Shown here: positions 1-13,936 of the stretch, piece by piece
How positions within the stretch are numbered: the stretch's first letter is position 1
Layout: each line of letters begins with the position of its first letter
Source: Taklimakanibacter deserti
GTDB taxonomy: Bacteria > Pseudomonadota > Alphaproteobacteria > Rhizobiales > Aestuariivirgaceae
Length of the DNA stretch: 64,000 nt
Reading direction: 5' to 3'
Assembly (NCBI GenBank): GCA_003574785.1
Contig: QORU01000005.1
Location: 389,130 to 453,129 of the forward strand
Notes under the pieces: generated by a model
Databases searched by the model: none
The model's input: only the letters and a program-made list of their open reading frames with translations
What the model was told of the DNA's origin: nothing
Translations under genes and position numbers: made by a program

Positions 1-684
<684 letters not shown>

Positions 685-747
685 TTCCGCCGCCTCACGA
701 AGCCCTTCCTGCCCGACGTTCCGGCCGGGATAGCGCGAATCAAAATG

Positions 748-763
748 TTAACAAGACCTTAAC
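748..763 (-). promoter_or_regulatory. CtrA-type binding box upstream of parB
   Basis: The sequence is TTAA-N7-TTAAC, an exact match to the CtrA consensus known from Caulobacter and Rhizobiales. It lies 64-79 bases upstream of the parB start, in the parA-parB gap, so it could place parB under cell-cycle control separately from parA. A match to a degenerate AT-rich motif can arise by chance. The intergenic location in a GC-rich genome argues for function. Confidence 0.5.
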
Positions 764-788
764 AGAATTCGTTGCGGTAGCGAATCAG

Positions 789-1622
789 TTACGCCGCCCT
801 GAGATCCCGCTCCCGCCGGATGATTTCCGAAGCGAGCCGGATATAGGCCTGGGAGCCGGCGCATTCATGGTCATACAGCAATACCGGCTTGCCATGCGAG
901 GGCGCTTCCGACACGCGGACATTGCGCGGTATGACCGTCTGGTAGACCTTGTCGCCGAGCACGCTGCGCACATCCTGCGCCACCTGCTCGGAAAGCGAAT
1001 TACGCCGGTCGAACATGGTGAGCACGACGCCCTGCACCGAGAGCTTGGGGTTGAGGCTCCCCTTCACCCGCTCGACCGTCTTGAGCAGCTGGCTCAGGCC
1101 CTCCAGCGCGAAGAACTCGCATTGCAGCGGCACCAGCACGGCATCCGCCGCCGAGAGCGCGTTGATGGTGAGAAGATTGAGCGAGGGCGGGCAGTCCGCC
1201 AGGACGTAGCTGTAGCGCTTGCCATGGCGGGGGTCGGCCTCCAGGCGCTGGATGGCGTCGGCGAGGCGGTAGGTCTTGCGGCTGATCTCGGAGAGTTCGA
1301 GCTCGGCGCCGAGCAGGTCCATGGTCGAGGGCGCGCAATCGAGGCGCGGGATCCCCGAGCTCACGATGACGGAGGAAAGCTCGGCCTCGCCCATCAGCAC
1401 GTGATAGGTCGAGCGCTGCTGCGGGCGGCGCTGGATGCCGAGCCCGGTCGAGGCATTGCCCTGGGGGTCGAGATCGACGATCAGCACCGTTTCGCCGACC
1501 GCGGCAAGCGCGGTGCCCAGATTGATGGCCGTCGTGGTCTTGCCCACGCCGCCCTTCTGATTGGCGAGCGCCAGGATGCGGGCGGCCTGGGTCTGCGGCA
1601 GCAGCTTTTCAGCAAAGGACAC
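789..1622 (-). CDS. parA: Chromosome-partitioning ATPase ParA
   Basis: ParA is a deviant-Walker ATPase that binds DNA non-specifically and pulls ParB-parS complexes apart. The 277-residue protein has the signature KGGVGKTTT (residues about 23-31), the Walker A' motif DLDPQGNAST and the DCPPSLNLLT box, and a typical length for chromosomal ParA. The start is GTG at 1622, with a GGAGG Shine-Dalgarno six to seven bases upstream. The first 14 bases overlap the end of rsmG, so the two are translationally linked. The order rsmG-parA-parB is conserved near alphaproteobacterial origins. Confidence 0.97.
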   Translation of the reverse strand: MSFAEKLLPQTQAARILALANQKGGVGKTTTAINLGTALAAVGETVLIVDLDPQGNASTGLGIQRRPQQRSTYHVLMGEAELSSVIVSSGIPRLDCAPSTMDLLGAELELSEISRKTYRLADAIQRLEADPRHGKRYSYVLADCPPSLNLLTINALSAADAVLVPLQCEFFALEGLSQLLKTVERVKGSLNPKLSVQGVVLTMFDRRNSLSEQVAQDVRSVLGDKVYQTVIPRNVRVSEAPSHGKPVLLYDHECAGSQAYIRLASEIIRRERDLRAA

Positions 1623-2237
1623 GATGGGCCTCCTTCACCACGAGGATCACGCCATGGGAATCGGTCATGCTCGGGTGGCTTTCAACCTGCATTTTCCAAG
1701 ATTTGGTGGCATCGGTCAATTCCGCATCCACATCTTGTCCCTTGTGAAAATAGCCTATGGCGCCATTTTCCAGGAAAGGTGCGGCATAATCGAGGAGCTT
1801 GGGCAAGGGCGCAAGGGCCCTTGCGGTCACCGCCTCGGCCTTGATGGTTCGGGCGAGCGCCTGAGCCTCTTCGATCCGGATAGTGTGGATATGGGCCTTT
1901 GCCCCGGTCTGGCGAGCTGCCTCGCGCAGGAAGGCGCCCTTCTTGAGATTGCTCTCGAAGAGGTGGGCTTCGAGCGGCCGCGCGATGGCGAGGATGAGGC
2001 CCGGTATGCCGGCCCCACTGCCGAGATCGGCGAGCTTCCGGAGATCTGGCGGCAGGAGCGACAGAAGCTGCAGCGCATCGGCGATATGGCGGGTCCAGAC
2101 GGCCTCGCGCGTCGCCGGGCCGATGAGATTGATGCGCGCCTGCCATTGCAGGAGCAGGCTCACATAGGTCTCGAGCCGCTCGCGTGATTCACGTGAAACA
2201 TGAAGTCGCTCGAGAACGTCAGTACTGACGTCCCGGC

Positions 2238-2241
<4 letters not shown>
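1609..2241 (-). CDS. rsmG: 16S rRNA (guanine-527-N7)-methyltransferase RsmG (GidB)
   Basis: RsmG uses S-adenosylmethionine to methylate G527 of 16S rRNA. The 210-residue protein has the SAM-binding motif [13 protein letters not shown] (about residues 66-78) and the conserved [14 protein letters not shown] region. The start is a GTG at 2241 that overlaps the mnmG stop as GTGA, which fits translational coupling; a longer in-frame extension would run inside mnmG and is rejected. A near-perfect parS site is embedded near the 5' end of the gene, so those codons carry a DNA-level constraint as well. Confidence 0.95.
2185..2200. promoter_or_regulatory. parS site 1 (inside rsmG)
   Basis: The 16-base sequence TGATTCACGTGAAACA differs at one position from the near-universal parS palindrome TGTTTCACGTGAAACA. 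It lies within the first 20 codons of rsmG, 1.5 kb from parB. ParB loads at such sites. A second site lies about 2 kb further on, and both are within 9 kb of the proposed origin. Confidence 0.88.
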
Positions 2242-4103
<1,862 letters not shown>

Positions 4104-4168
4104 GCGCCGCTCCATACTTAATCCGCGCACGGACGTCAAAGTTTCTGGGCTTTGTAACGCCCACGACC

Positions 4169-4184
4169 GGTTTCACGTGAAACA
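4169..4184. promoter_or_regulatory. parS site 2 (mnmG-mnmE intergenic)
   Basis: GGTTTCACGTGAAACA contains the perfect 14-base palindrome GTTTCACGTGAAAC and differs from consensus parS only at the first base. It is in the short gap between the mnmE stop (4194) and the mnmG start (4103), a common location for parS in alphaproteobacteria. It is the better of the two sites seen here. Confidence 0.93.
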
Positions 4185-4193
4185 GGTAAAAAT

Positions 4194-5516
4194 CTATTTA
4201 CCGATGCAGAACTCGCGGAAGATCGCATCGAGAATCTCCTCGACATCGATACGTCCGGTGAGCCGCCCCATATCATAGGCCGCGGCGCGCAGAGCCTCCG
4301 CCATGAGTTCCAGATGATCGGGCGAAATCGCCGAGGCGCGCAGCAGATTCTCCACGCAAGAGGCCGTGACCTGCTTGTGACGGCTCCGAATCAAAGTCGC
4401 GGAGTCGCCATTCGCCGCCATCTCCAGCACGCGCTGCTCCAGCTTCGCGAAGAATTCGGCCATACCCTCGCCGGTCTTCGCCGAAAGCCGATGAGCCGCT
4501 CCACTGACGGGAACCGCCGACGCCAGATCGCTCTTGTTCTCGATCCATAACGTTACCGAATCGAGATCGTCCGGGGGGTCGGCAGCCGCATCGGAAGCCG
4601 TCACCCAGACCACGATATCGGCGCCACGCAATTCATTGGCGGTGCGGTCCATGCCGATGCGCTCGATTTCATCCGTGCTGTGGGCCCTGAGGCCCGCCGT
4701 ATCGGTCAGGATCACCGGCACGCCGGAGAACTCCATCGCCACCTCGATCACATCACGGGTCGTACCCGGTATGGCCGAGACGATGGCGGCCTCCCGCCTG
4801 GCCAGCACATTGAGAAGACTCGATTTGCCGGCATTGGGGGGCCCCGCCAGCACGACCTTGACGCCCTCCCGGATCGACGCCGCGCGCTGCGCTTCCGCCA
4901 GGGCGCCGCGCATGCGGCGGATCAGGTCCTCGAGCCTGGGCTGGATCTCGTCCATGGTCTGGCGCGCCACATCCGCCTCATCGGCGAAATCGACGGCGGC
5001 CTCGACCCTGCCCAATATGGCGATGACATCGCGCCGCCACGCCTCGATCGTCCCCGAGGCATGGCCCAGCGCGTGATGCAAGGCGAGCTTGCGCTGGCGC
5101 TCGGTCTTCGCCTGGACGAGGTCGCCAATGCCTTCGGCGGCCACCAGATCGATGCGGCCGTTGCGGAAGGCGCGCTTCGTGAATTCGCCCCGCTCGGCAG
5201 GCCGGAGACCCGTCATACCGCCCAGCACGTCGAGGATGGTGCGGATGACCGCCAGGCTGCCGTGGAGATGGAACTCGGCAACGTCCTCGCCCGTGAAACT
5301 GTGGGGGCCCGGGAAGGTTAGCAAGAGGCCGTCATCCAGGACATCCTTCGTCTTAGGGTTACGGAAAACCCGCCGCGCCGCCTGGCGCGGTCTGGGCAGT
5401 CGGCCGGTCAGGGTGCGGGCAGCCGCGAAGGCCTCAGGCCCGCTCACACGTATGACCGCGATACCGGCCATTCCGGCTCCGGAAGAGAGGGCAAATATGG
5501 TACTACTGGCGTTCAT
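4194..5516 (-). CDS. mnmE: tRNA modification GTPase MnmE (TrmE)
   Basis: MnmE is a K+-activated GTPase that binds a formyl-tetrahydrofolate donor and works with MnmG on U34 of tRNA. From [21 protein letters not shown] it runs 440 residues. It has the N-terminal folate domain, an inserted G domain with P-loop [12 protein letters not shown], the [10 protein letters not shown]-loop region, DTAGLR and NKSDL, and it ends in the invariant FCIGK tail with the catalytic Cys. Length fits the family (454 in E. coli). The reading frame stays open for 264 further codons upstream, but these run antisense to the next gene and are not family sequence, so the ATG at 5516 was chosen. Confidence 0.96.
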   Translation of the reverse strand: MNASSTIFALSSGAGMAGIAVIRVSGPEAFAAARTLTGRLPRPRQAARRVFRNPKTKDVLDDGLLLTFPGPHSFTGEDVAEFHLHGSLAVIRTILDVLGGMTGLRPAERGEFTKRAFRNGRIDLVAAEGIGDLVQAKTERQRKLALHHALGHASGTIEAWRRDVIAILGRVEAAVDFADEADVARQTMDEIQPRLEDLIRRMRGALAEAQRAASIREGVKVVLAGPPNAGKSSLLNVLARREAAIVSAIPGTTRDVIEVAMEFSGVPVILTDTAGLRAHSTDEIERIGMDRTANELRGADIVVWVTASDAAADPPDDLDSVTLWIENKSDLASAVPVSGAAHRLSAKTGEGMAEFFAKLEQRVLEMAANGDSATLIRSRHKQVTASCVENLLRASAISPDHLELMAEALRAAAYDMGRLTGRIDVEEILDAIFREFCIGK

Positions 5517-5579
5517 TACGGATTCGAATCGATACTTATCATTTCCTGCCGGGTTGCCCCTTTGCCGGGAGACGGTAGC

Positions 5580-7631
<2,052 letters not shown>

Positions 7632-7646
7632 CAAAGTCAATATCTC

Positions 7647-8930
<1,284 letters not shown>

Positions 8931-9249
8931 GTGAGTTTTCGGTGACGCCACTTTTAGCGGCGTTAGTCTTTGAGGGAGTTGAGTACCAGGTCACTAAAAC
9001 AACGGCCTGGCGGGTGAGGGAGGGAGCCGATTCTAGAGAAGAATCCTGCCGGCCCTTTGAGGTGGGAACCTTGAACCGGTCACTGCTTCAGCAGAGCCTT
9101 AACAAAATACATCGGCCTTGGAAACTGTTTATTTCATTAGCGCGTGATCAGGAAAAGTGGCCCCCGGTTTTCCGTCCGATCACGCGCCAAATTTAAGATT
9201 ACGATCACGTTAATCACTTCAGGTCGTACCGACCTGAAGTGATCGTGAT
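8931..9249. other. rho leader and rho-hemJ intergenic region
   Basis: This 319-base gap has no convincing gene. From the rho side it holds a probable rho 5' leader, including a small hairpin (GATTCT/AGAATC, 9029-9045), then a palindromic repeat (9140-9187), then a long hairpin just past the hemJ stop (9203-9250). The last two are listed separately. Confidence 0.6.
9140..9187. repeat. Palindromic intergenic repeat of Rhizobiales type
   Basis: Ten-base perfect arms, GCGCGTGATC and GATCACGCGC, enclose an imperfect inner palindrome containing GGAAAAGTGG and CCGGTTTTCC. From general knowledge of Rhizobiales genomes, a GATC-GGAAAAGTGG-CCGGTTTTCC-GATC palindrome recurs many times between genes. I see only this one clear copy in the window. 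Such elements may act as mRNA stabilisers, terminators or non-autonomous mobile repeats. Confidence 0.65.
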
Positions 9250-9250
9250 C
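9203..9250 (-). terminator. Long hairpin immediately downstream of hemJ
   Basis: ATCACTTCAGGTCG (9213-9226) pairs perfectly with CGACCTGAAGTGAT (9230-9243) around a three-base TAC loop. The stem extends with GATCACG (9203-9209) against CGTGATC (9244-9250) after a three-base bulge. It abuts the hemJ stop. The T-tract that follows on the minus strand is weak, so it may be a terminator, an mRNA-stabilising hairpin or part of a repeat family. Confidence 0.6.
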
Positions 9251-9678
9251 TAGGGCTTAACCACGGCCATGATGACGATCACGATCAGGAGCACGGTCGG
9301 GATCTCATTGATGATCCGGAAGAACCTTTCGTCCCTGGGTCGCTCGTCCTCTGCGAAGGCTCCGACGAACTGGGCCAGCCAGAAATGGAAGGCCGTCATC
9401 GCCACCACCGCAACGAGCTTGACCACAAGCCATAGGCTGAGACTGGCAAAAGCATCGGTCACCCAGATGAGCGACAGACCCAGTATCCAGGACAGGATCA
9501 TGGCCGGCAGCATGATCGCCTTGAGCAGCCGCCTTTCCATTACCTTGAAGATCTCAGAGCTCTCTCCGCCGACGGCGGTGCGCCGGTGATAGACCATGAG
9601 CCGGGGAAGGTAGAAAAGGCCGGCCATCCAGGCTGTGACGGCGATGATGTGAAAGGCCTTGAGCCAGAGATAGCCCAT
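9250..9678 (-). CDS. hemJ: Protoporphyrinogen IX oxidase HemJ
   Basis: HemJ is a membrane protein that oxidises protoporphyrinogen IX to protoporphyrin IX, the penultimate haem step, in bacteria lacking HemG and HemY. The 142-residue sequence begins MGYLWLKAFHIIAVTAWMAG, with the conserved His in the first membrane helix and FYLPRLMVYH just after it. It has about four membrane segments and the conserved VKLVAVVAMTAFHFWLA stretch. It follows hemE by six bases on the same strand, so the two form a haem operon. Confidence 0.93.
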   Translation of the reverse strand: MGYLWLKAFHIIAVTAWMAGLFYLPRLMVYHRRTAVGGESSEIFKVMERRLLKAIMLPAMILSWILGLSLIWVTDAFASLSLWLVVKLVAVVAMTAFHFWLAQFVGAFAEDERPRDERFFRIINEIPTVLLIVIVIMAVVKP

Positions 9679-9684
9679 AGATAG

Positions 9685-10719
9685 TCACCCGTCGAGTTTT
9701 CGCAAGTGCCGCACGACTTGCTCCACATGCTCGGGCGGCGTCCCCGGTCGCATGCCATGGCCCAGATTGAAGATATGGCGGTCTTTCGGCAAGGCCCCGA
9801 TAATCAGCTCCACGGCTTTCTCGAGCGCCGCTCCGCCTTTTTCGACGAGCAGGGGATCAAGGTTCCCTTGCACGGCATGTGATCCCGCCAGCTGGTCGCG
9901 GGCCCAAGTAAGCGGCAGCGACGTCTCCACGCTCAAGGCCTCCGCCCTGGTGATCTGGCCGATCCGCTTGTGGCCGGCCCCGGCGCCGCGGGCAAAGACG
10001 ATGACCGGCACATTGGGCCGCGCCGCCCGCACTTTGGTGATGATCGCCGCAATCGGCCGCCCTACCAGGTCTTCCTGGAGATAGCCCGGCAGATCCCCCG
10101 CCCAGGAATCGAAGATCTGCACAACATCCACCCCGGCATCGATCTGGCGGATGAGATAGGACACCGAGGCCTCGATCAAACGGTCGATCAAGAGACCGAA
10201 CCATTCAATCCCGCTTGCCGCGACAGCACGCGCGATCTCGCGTCCGCCTTCACCGCCCCCGCCGACCATGTAGCTCGCCACCGTCCAGGGCGCGCCGCAG
10301 AAACCGATCAGCGCGATGCCGGCCGGAAGCTTCGACTTTACCGCTTCCGCGGTCTCGCAGACGAGCCGCACTTCCTCGGCCTCATCGAGCCGCCACAAGG
10401 CCTGCACCCTCGCAAGACCTGAAATCTTCTCGACCACCGGCCCTTCGCCTTCCGCGAAAGTCAGACCCAGGCCCATGGCCTGCGGCACGACCAATATGTC
10501 GGCGAACAGGATCGCCGCATCGAGATCGAAGCGCCGCAAAGGCTGCAGCGTCACCTCGGCGGCGAGCTCCGGCGAATAGCACAGATTGAGGAAGGATCCG
10601 GCCTTCGCCCTGAGCTCGAGATATTCCGGAAGGTACCGCCCGGCTTGGCGCATGAACCATACTGGACGTCGCGAGGCTTTCTTGGCCTTTAGAACGTCCA
10701 GTAGTGCCGAACTATCCAT
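9685..10719 (-). CDS. hemE: Uroporphyrinogen decarboxylase
   Basis: HemE decarboxylates the four acetate side chains of uroporphyrinogen III to give coproporphyrinogen III. The 344-residue protein has the signature PVWFMRQAGRYLPEY near residue 20, the catalytic Asp region AAILFADILVVPQAMG, GFCGAPWTVASYM and the C-terminal FNLGHGMRPGTPPEHV. It starts with ATG at 10719, at the edge of the proposed oriC. The hemE-origin junction is the classic position of the Caulobacter and Sinorhizobium replication origin. Confidence 0.97.
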   Translation of the reverse strand: MDSSALLDVLKAKKASRRPVWFMRQAGRYLPEYLELRAKAGSFLNLCYSPELAAEVTLQPLRRFDLDAAILFADILVVPQAMGLGLTFAEGEGPVVEKISGLARVQALWRLDEAEEVRLVCETAEAVKSKLPAGIALIGFCGAPWTVASYMVGGGGEGGREIARAVAASGIEWFGLLIDRLIEASVSYLIRQIDAGVDVVQIFDSWAGDLPGYLQEDLVGRPIAAIITKVRAARPNVPVIVFARGAGAGHKRIGQITRAEALSVETSLPLTWARDQLAGSHAVQGNLDPLLVEKGGAALEKAVELIIGALPKDRHIFNLGHGMRPGTPPEHVEQVVRHLRKLDG

Positions 10720-11080
10720 GAGCGCATACCAAATAAAGAGAGAAAGATAGATATTGGTTTAGATGATGGGGCGTGAGAGTCATGAATAGCGAGCTTGCCC
10801 GCATCTTGCCAACCGGCCCTCGTTGTCACAGCTCCGAGTCACCTCGCGGCATATTGAGTTGAGGATAAATAAATCTTCTATTTCAATAGGATAATAGAGA
10901 GGTGGCAGAGCTGTCCACAAATGGTTTAAGCATTGTTAACAGCGCGTCCTTGTCCACAGAATACCGTCACCACGTTCCCCGACGGCGAAATTGTGGATTA
11001 CCCGATGAACAAAATGATAGAAGCTTTCCAAAAGCTTAACCGGCGTCATCTTATCCACAACTGAGCAACTGGCTGTACCC
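10720..11080. other. Probable chromosomal origin of replication (oriC)
   Basis: This 361-base region without genes separates minus-strand hemE from the plus-strand PPSR gene, the same junction that holds the origin in Caulobacter and Sinorhizobium. It contains one perfect DnaA box TTATCCACA (11051-11059), one-mismatch boxes TTGTCCACA (10950-10958) and TAATCCACA (reverse strand, 10992-11000), and a weaker one at 10911-10919. A CtrA-like TTTA-N7-TTAAC lies at 10925-10940 and a half-site TTAACC at 11036-11041. An AT-rich stretch (about 10857-10900) could be the unwinding element. Genes on each side run mainly away from it, and parAB/parS lie 7-10 kb off. The role is inferred. Confidence 0.82.
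11051..11059 (+). promoter_or_regulatory. Consensus DnaA box
   Basis: TTATCCACA is an exact match to the DnaA box. It lies 22 bases before the PPSR start and is the strongest of four DnaA-like sites spread over about 150 bases. Confidence 0.8.
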
Positions 11081-11917
11081 GTGTCCGCTCCGCGATTTTT
11101 CCACATGCATCTGATCTCGGATGCGACCGGCGAGACCTTGAACACGGTCGCCCGTGCCGCGATGGCCTATTATGCCGATTACCAGCCGGTCGAGCATATC
11201 TATGCTCTGGTCCGCACGTCGAAGCAGCTGGCACGCGCTCTGACCGAGATCGAAAGCGAGCCCGGCGTCGTCCTCTTCACCTTGATCGATGCCGATCTGA
11301 GATCCCAGCTCGAGAAGAGATGCGCCGAGCTCAGCATCCCTTGCATCTCCATCCTCGATCCGGTCATTGCCAGCCTCGCGCAATATCTCAATGCTCAATC
11401 GCGGCCGCAGCTTGCCGGCCAGCATGCGCTCAATGCCGAATATTTCCGCCGCATCGATGCGCTCAACTTCACCATGATCCATGACGATGGTCAGCACACG
11501 AACGATCTCGACCAGGCGGATGTGATCCTGACCGGCATCAGCCGCTCGTCCAAGACGCCGACCAGCATCTATCTCGCCAATCGCGGTATCAAGACCGCCA
11601 ATGTCCCGATCGTGCCGAACATTCCCCCGCCCAAGGAGCTCGAGACGGTAACCAGGCCCCTGATCGTCGGCCTGATCGCCAGCGCCGAGCGTATCGCCCA
11701 GATCCGCCGGCATCGCCTTCTCGCCATCAATGAGCAGGGCGAGACGGACTATGTAGACCAGGACGCCATCGCCGCCGAGCTCGCCCATATGCGCAAGCTG
11801 TGCTCCCGCCATAATTGGCCGATCATCGACGTCACCCGCCGTTCGATCGAGGAGACGGCCGCGGCCGTCATCAATTTGTTGCGCGACCGTGACGAAGCCA
11901 AGGATGCCGAGGCATGA
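11081..11917 (+). CDS. Pyruvate phosphate dikinase / PEP synthase regulatory protein (PPSR, DUF299)
   Basis: Members of this family are bifunctional: an ADP-dependent kinase that inactivates PPDK or PEP synthase by threonine phosphorylation, and a Pi-dependent pyrophosphorylase that reverses it. The 278-residue protein begins MSAPRFFHMHLISDATGETL, the family's N-terminal signature, and carries the P-loop-like GISRSSKTPTSIYLA (about residues 150-164). The start is GTG at 11081. It is the first gene right of the proposed origin and overlaps maf by four bases (ATGA). In Caulobacter the orthologue is the gene next to Cori. Confidence 0.93.
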   Translation: MSAPRFFHMHLISDATGETLNTVARAAMAYYADYQPVEHIYALVRTSKQLARALTEIESEPGVVLFTLIDADLRSQLEKRCAELSIPCISILDPVIASLAQYLNAQSRPQLAGQHALNAEYFRRIDALNFTMIHDDGQHTNDLDQADVILTGISRSSKTPTSIYLANRGIKTANVPIVPNIPPPKELETVTRPLIVGLIASAERIAQIRRHRLLAINEQGETDYVDQDAIAAELAHMRKLCSRHNWPIIDVTRRSIEETAAAVINLLRDRDEAKDAEA

Positions 11918-12501
11918 GGCTCGTGCTCGCATCGACGAGCCGGATCCGAGGCGAGCTCTTGACCAAAGCCGGTCTTGACTTCGAAGCTTTACGGCCGGAA
12001 GTCGATGAAAATGCGCTGAAAAGATCAGCCAAGGACTTGGCACCCGGCGATTTGGCGCAATCCCTGGCCGCCGCCAAAGCCGTTTCGGTAGCGAATCGAC
12101 TGCCGGGTGCTCTGGTGATCGGCGCCGATCAGATCCTCAATCTCGGGGGCAGGGCCTTCGACAAGCCGGGATCCCGGGACGAGGCCCGCCAGCATCTCCT
12201 CGAGTTGGGGGGGCGGTCCCATGTCCTCGAGACCGCGATCTGCTGCGCTGAAGGCGACGCTGTCGTCTGGCGGCATCTGGGCCGGGCCACGCTGCGCATG
12301 CGGAACTTCTCGGAAGCTTTCCTTGAGGACTATCTCGACCGGATGGGCCCGGAGGTCACGACATCGGTCGGCGCCTATAAGCTCGAAGGCCTTGGCGCCC
12401 AGCTCTTCGACACTATCGATGGCGATTATTTCACCATTCTCGGCCTGCCGCTGTTGCCGCTCCTCGATTTCCTGAGAAAAAAGGAGGTCTTGGCCCAATG
12501 A
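11914..12501 (+). CDS. maf: Maf-family nucleoside triphosphate pyrophosphatase
   Basis: Maf proteins hydrolyse non-canonical or modified NTPs and have been linked to septum formation. The 195-residue protein shows the N-terminal LVLASTSRIRGELL, the conserved EVDENALK, the VIGADQI motif and the central ETAICC region, in the order of the family. It overlaps the PPSR gene and aroE by four bases each. Which nucleotide it cleaves (UTP/TTP or m7GTP type) cannot be told by eye. Confidence 0.92.
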   Translation: MRLVLASTSRIRGELLTKAGLDFEALRPEVDENALKRSAKDLAPGDLAQSLAAAKAVSVANRLPGALVIGADQILNLGGRAFDKPGSRDEARQHLLELGGRSHVLETAICCAEGDAVVWRHLGRATLRMRNFSEAFLEDYLDRMGPEVTTSVGAYKLEGLGAQLFDTIDGDYFTILGLPLLPLLDFLRKKEVLAQ

Positions 12502-13340
12502 CGCGCAAAGCCTGTGTCATTGGCTGGCCGATCAGCCATTCGCGCTCGCCTATCATCCATGGCTACTGGCTCGAGCGCTATGGCATCGACGGCGCCTATG
12601 AGCGCATTGCTGTGCCCCCGGACGACCTGCCAAGCTTCTTCAAGTCGCTCGGCGAGAAGGGCTATGTCGGCTGCAATGTCACGCTGCCGCACAAGGAGGG
12701 CGCGTTTCGCGCCGTGCGCGTCGCCGATGCGGCGACCACGCGTCTCGGCGTGGTCAACACGGTATTCCATCGCGATGGCGAATTGTGGGGCACCAGCACC
12801 GACGGCGAAGGCTTCCTCGCCAATCTGTCAGACCATGTGCCGGACTGGCAGGCAAAGGATCGCAGCGTCGTCATTCTGGGCGCCGGCGGCGCCGCGCGGG
12901 CCATTGTCGGTGCGCTTCTCGATGCCGGTTGCCGAAGGCTCCTGGTCGTCAACCGCACCTTGGCGCGCGCCGAGGAGTTGCGGCGCGATTTTGGGCCACG
13001 CGTCGAGCCGCGCCAATGGATGGACGTCGAAAAGCTTCTCGAAGATGCCGATCTCCTGGTCAATACGACATCGCTCGGCATGAGCGGACAGCCGCGGCTG
13101 GCGCTCGATCTCGATCACCTGCCGCGGTCGGCGGTCGTCACTGATATCGTCTATACGCCGCTCGAGACCGATCTCCTGATCCGCGCCCGCGCCCGCGGCA
13201 ATGTCGTAGTGCCGGGCCTCGGCATGCTGCTGCACCAGGCGGTGCGCGGCTTCGAATTGTGGTTCGGCCATAGGCCGGAAGTGACGGTTGAGCTTCACGA
13301 CCTCGTCGCCCGCGATATCGATCCCGGATTCAAGCGATGA
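12498..13340 (+). CDS. aroE: Shikimate dehydrogenase
   Basis: AroE reduces 3-dehydroshikimate to shikimate with NADPH in aromatic amino-acid synthesis. The 280-residue protein has the shikimate-binding GWPISHSRSPIIHGYW at the N-terminus, the catalytic Lys in NVTLPHKEGA, the TSTDGEGF motif, the NADP-binding GAGGAARAI, and GMLLHQAVRGFELW near the C-terminus. It sits inside the overlapped PPSR-maf-aroE-coaE-dnaQ operon, with ATGA overlaps on both sides. Confidence 0.96.
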   Translation: MTRKACVIGWPISHSRSPIIHGYWLERYGIDGAYERIAVPPDDLPSFFKSLGEKGYVGCNVTLPHKEGAFRAVRVADAATTRLGVVNTVFHRDGELWGTSTDGEGFLANLSDHVPDWQAKDRSVVILGAGGAARAIVGALLDAGCRRLLVVNRTLARAEELRRDFGPRVEPRQWMDVEKLLEDADLLVNTTSLGMSGQPRLALDLDHLPRSAVVTDIVYTPLETDLLIRARARGNVVVPGLGMLLHQAVRGFELWFGHRPEVTVELHDLVARDIDPGFKR

Positions 13341-13936
13341 TCGTGATCGGCCTCACCGGATCGATCGGCATGGGCAAGACCGAGACGGCGCGCATGTTCG
13401 CCAAGGAAGGCATCCCCGTCTCGGAATCGGATGCGATCGTACACCGGCTCTATGATCAGGATGGCGCTGCGGTGAAGCCCGTCGCCGCCGCCTTTCCCGG
13501 CGCCGTCGTCCATGGCCGCATCGACCGGGAGAAGCTTACAAAGCATCTCGGTGCCCATCCGCAGGATTTCGCCCGGCTCGAGGCGATCGTCCATCCGCTG
13601 GTGCGCGCCGAGCAGGAGAAATTCCTCAAAGACGCGCGCCGGCGGAAGGCGCCTCTCGCGGTGCTCGACATTCCCTTGCTGTTCGAGACCGGGCGCGACC
13701 GCGACGTCGACAAGATCGTCGTCGTCTCGGCGCCGGCCGATATCCAGCGCCGCCGGGTACTTGCGCGGCCCGGGATGACAGAGGAAAAATTCGCGGCCAT
13801 CCTGGCCCGCCAGGTACCCGATGCGGATAAGCGGGCGCGCGCCGATTTCATTGTGGATAGCGATCGGGGGCTGGACTACGCGCACGCGCAAGTGCGGCAT
13901 ATAATCGACGTGCTGTCACAAAGTGATTCGACATAA
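13337..13936 (+). CDS. coaE: Dephospho-CoA kinase
   Basis: CoaE phosphorylates the ribose 3'-hydroxyl of dephospho-CoA, the last CoA step. The 199-residue protein starts MIVIGLTGSIGMGKTETARM with the P-loop. It then has SESDAIVHRLYD, DIPLLFETG and the lid-region RPGMTEEKFAAILARQ, all family hallmarks. It overlaps aroE by four bases, and its TAA shares one base with the dnaQ ATG. This order is widely conserved in alphaproteobacteria. Confidence 0.96.
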   Translation: MIVIGLTGSIGMGKTETARMFAKEGIPVSESDAIVHRLYDQDGAAVKPVAAAFPGAVVHGRIDREKLTKHLGAHPQDFARLEAIVHPLVRAEQEKFLKDARRRKAPLAVLDIPLLFETGRDRDVDKIVVVSAPADIQRRRVLARPGMTEEKFAAILARQVPDADKRARADFIVDSDRGLDYAHAQVRHIIDVLSQSDST

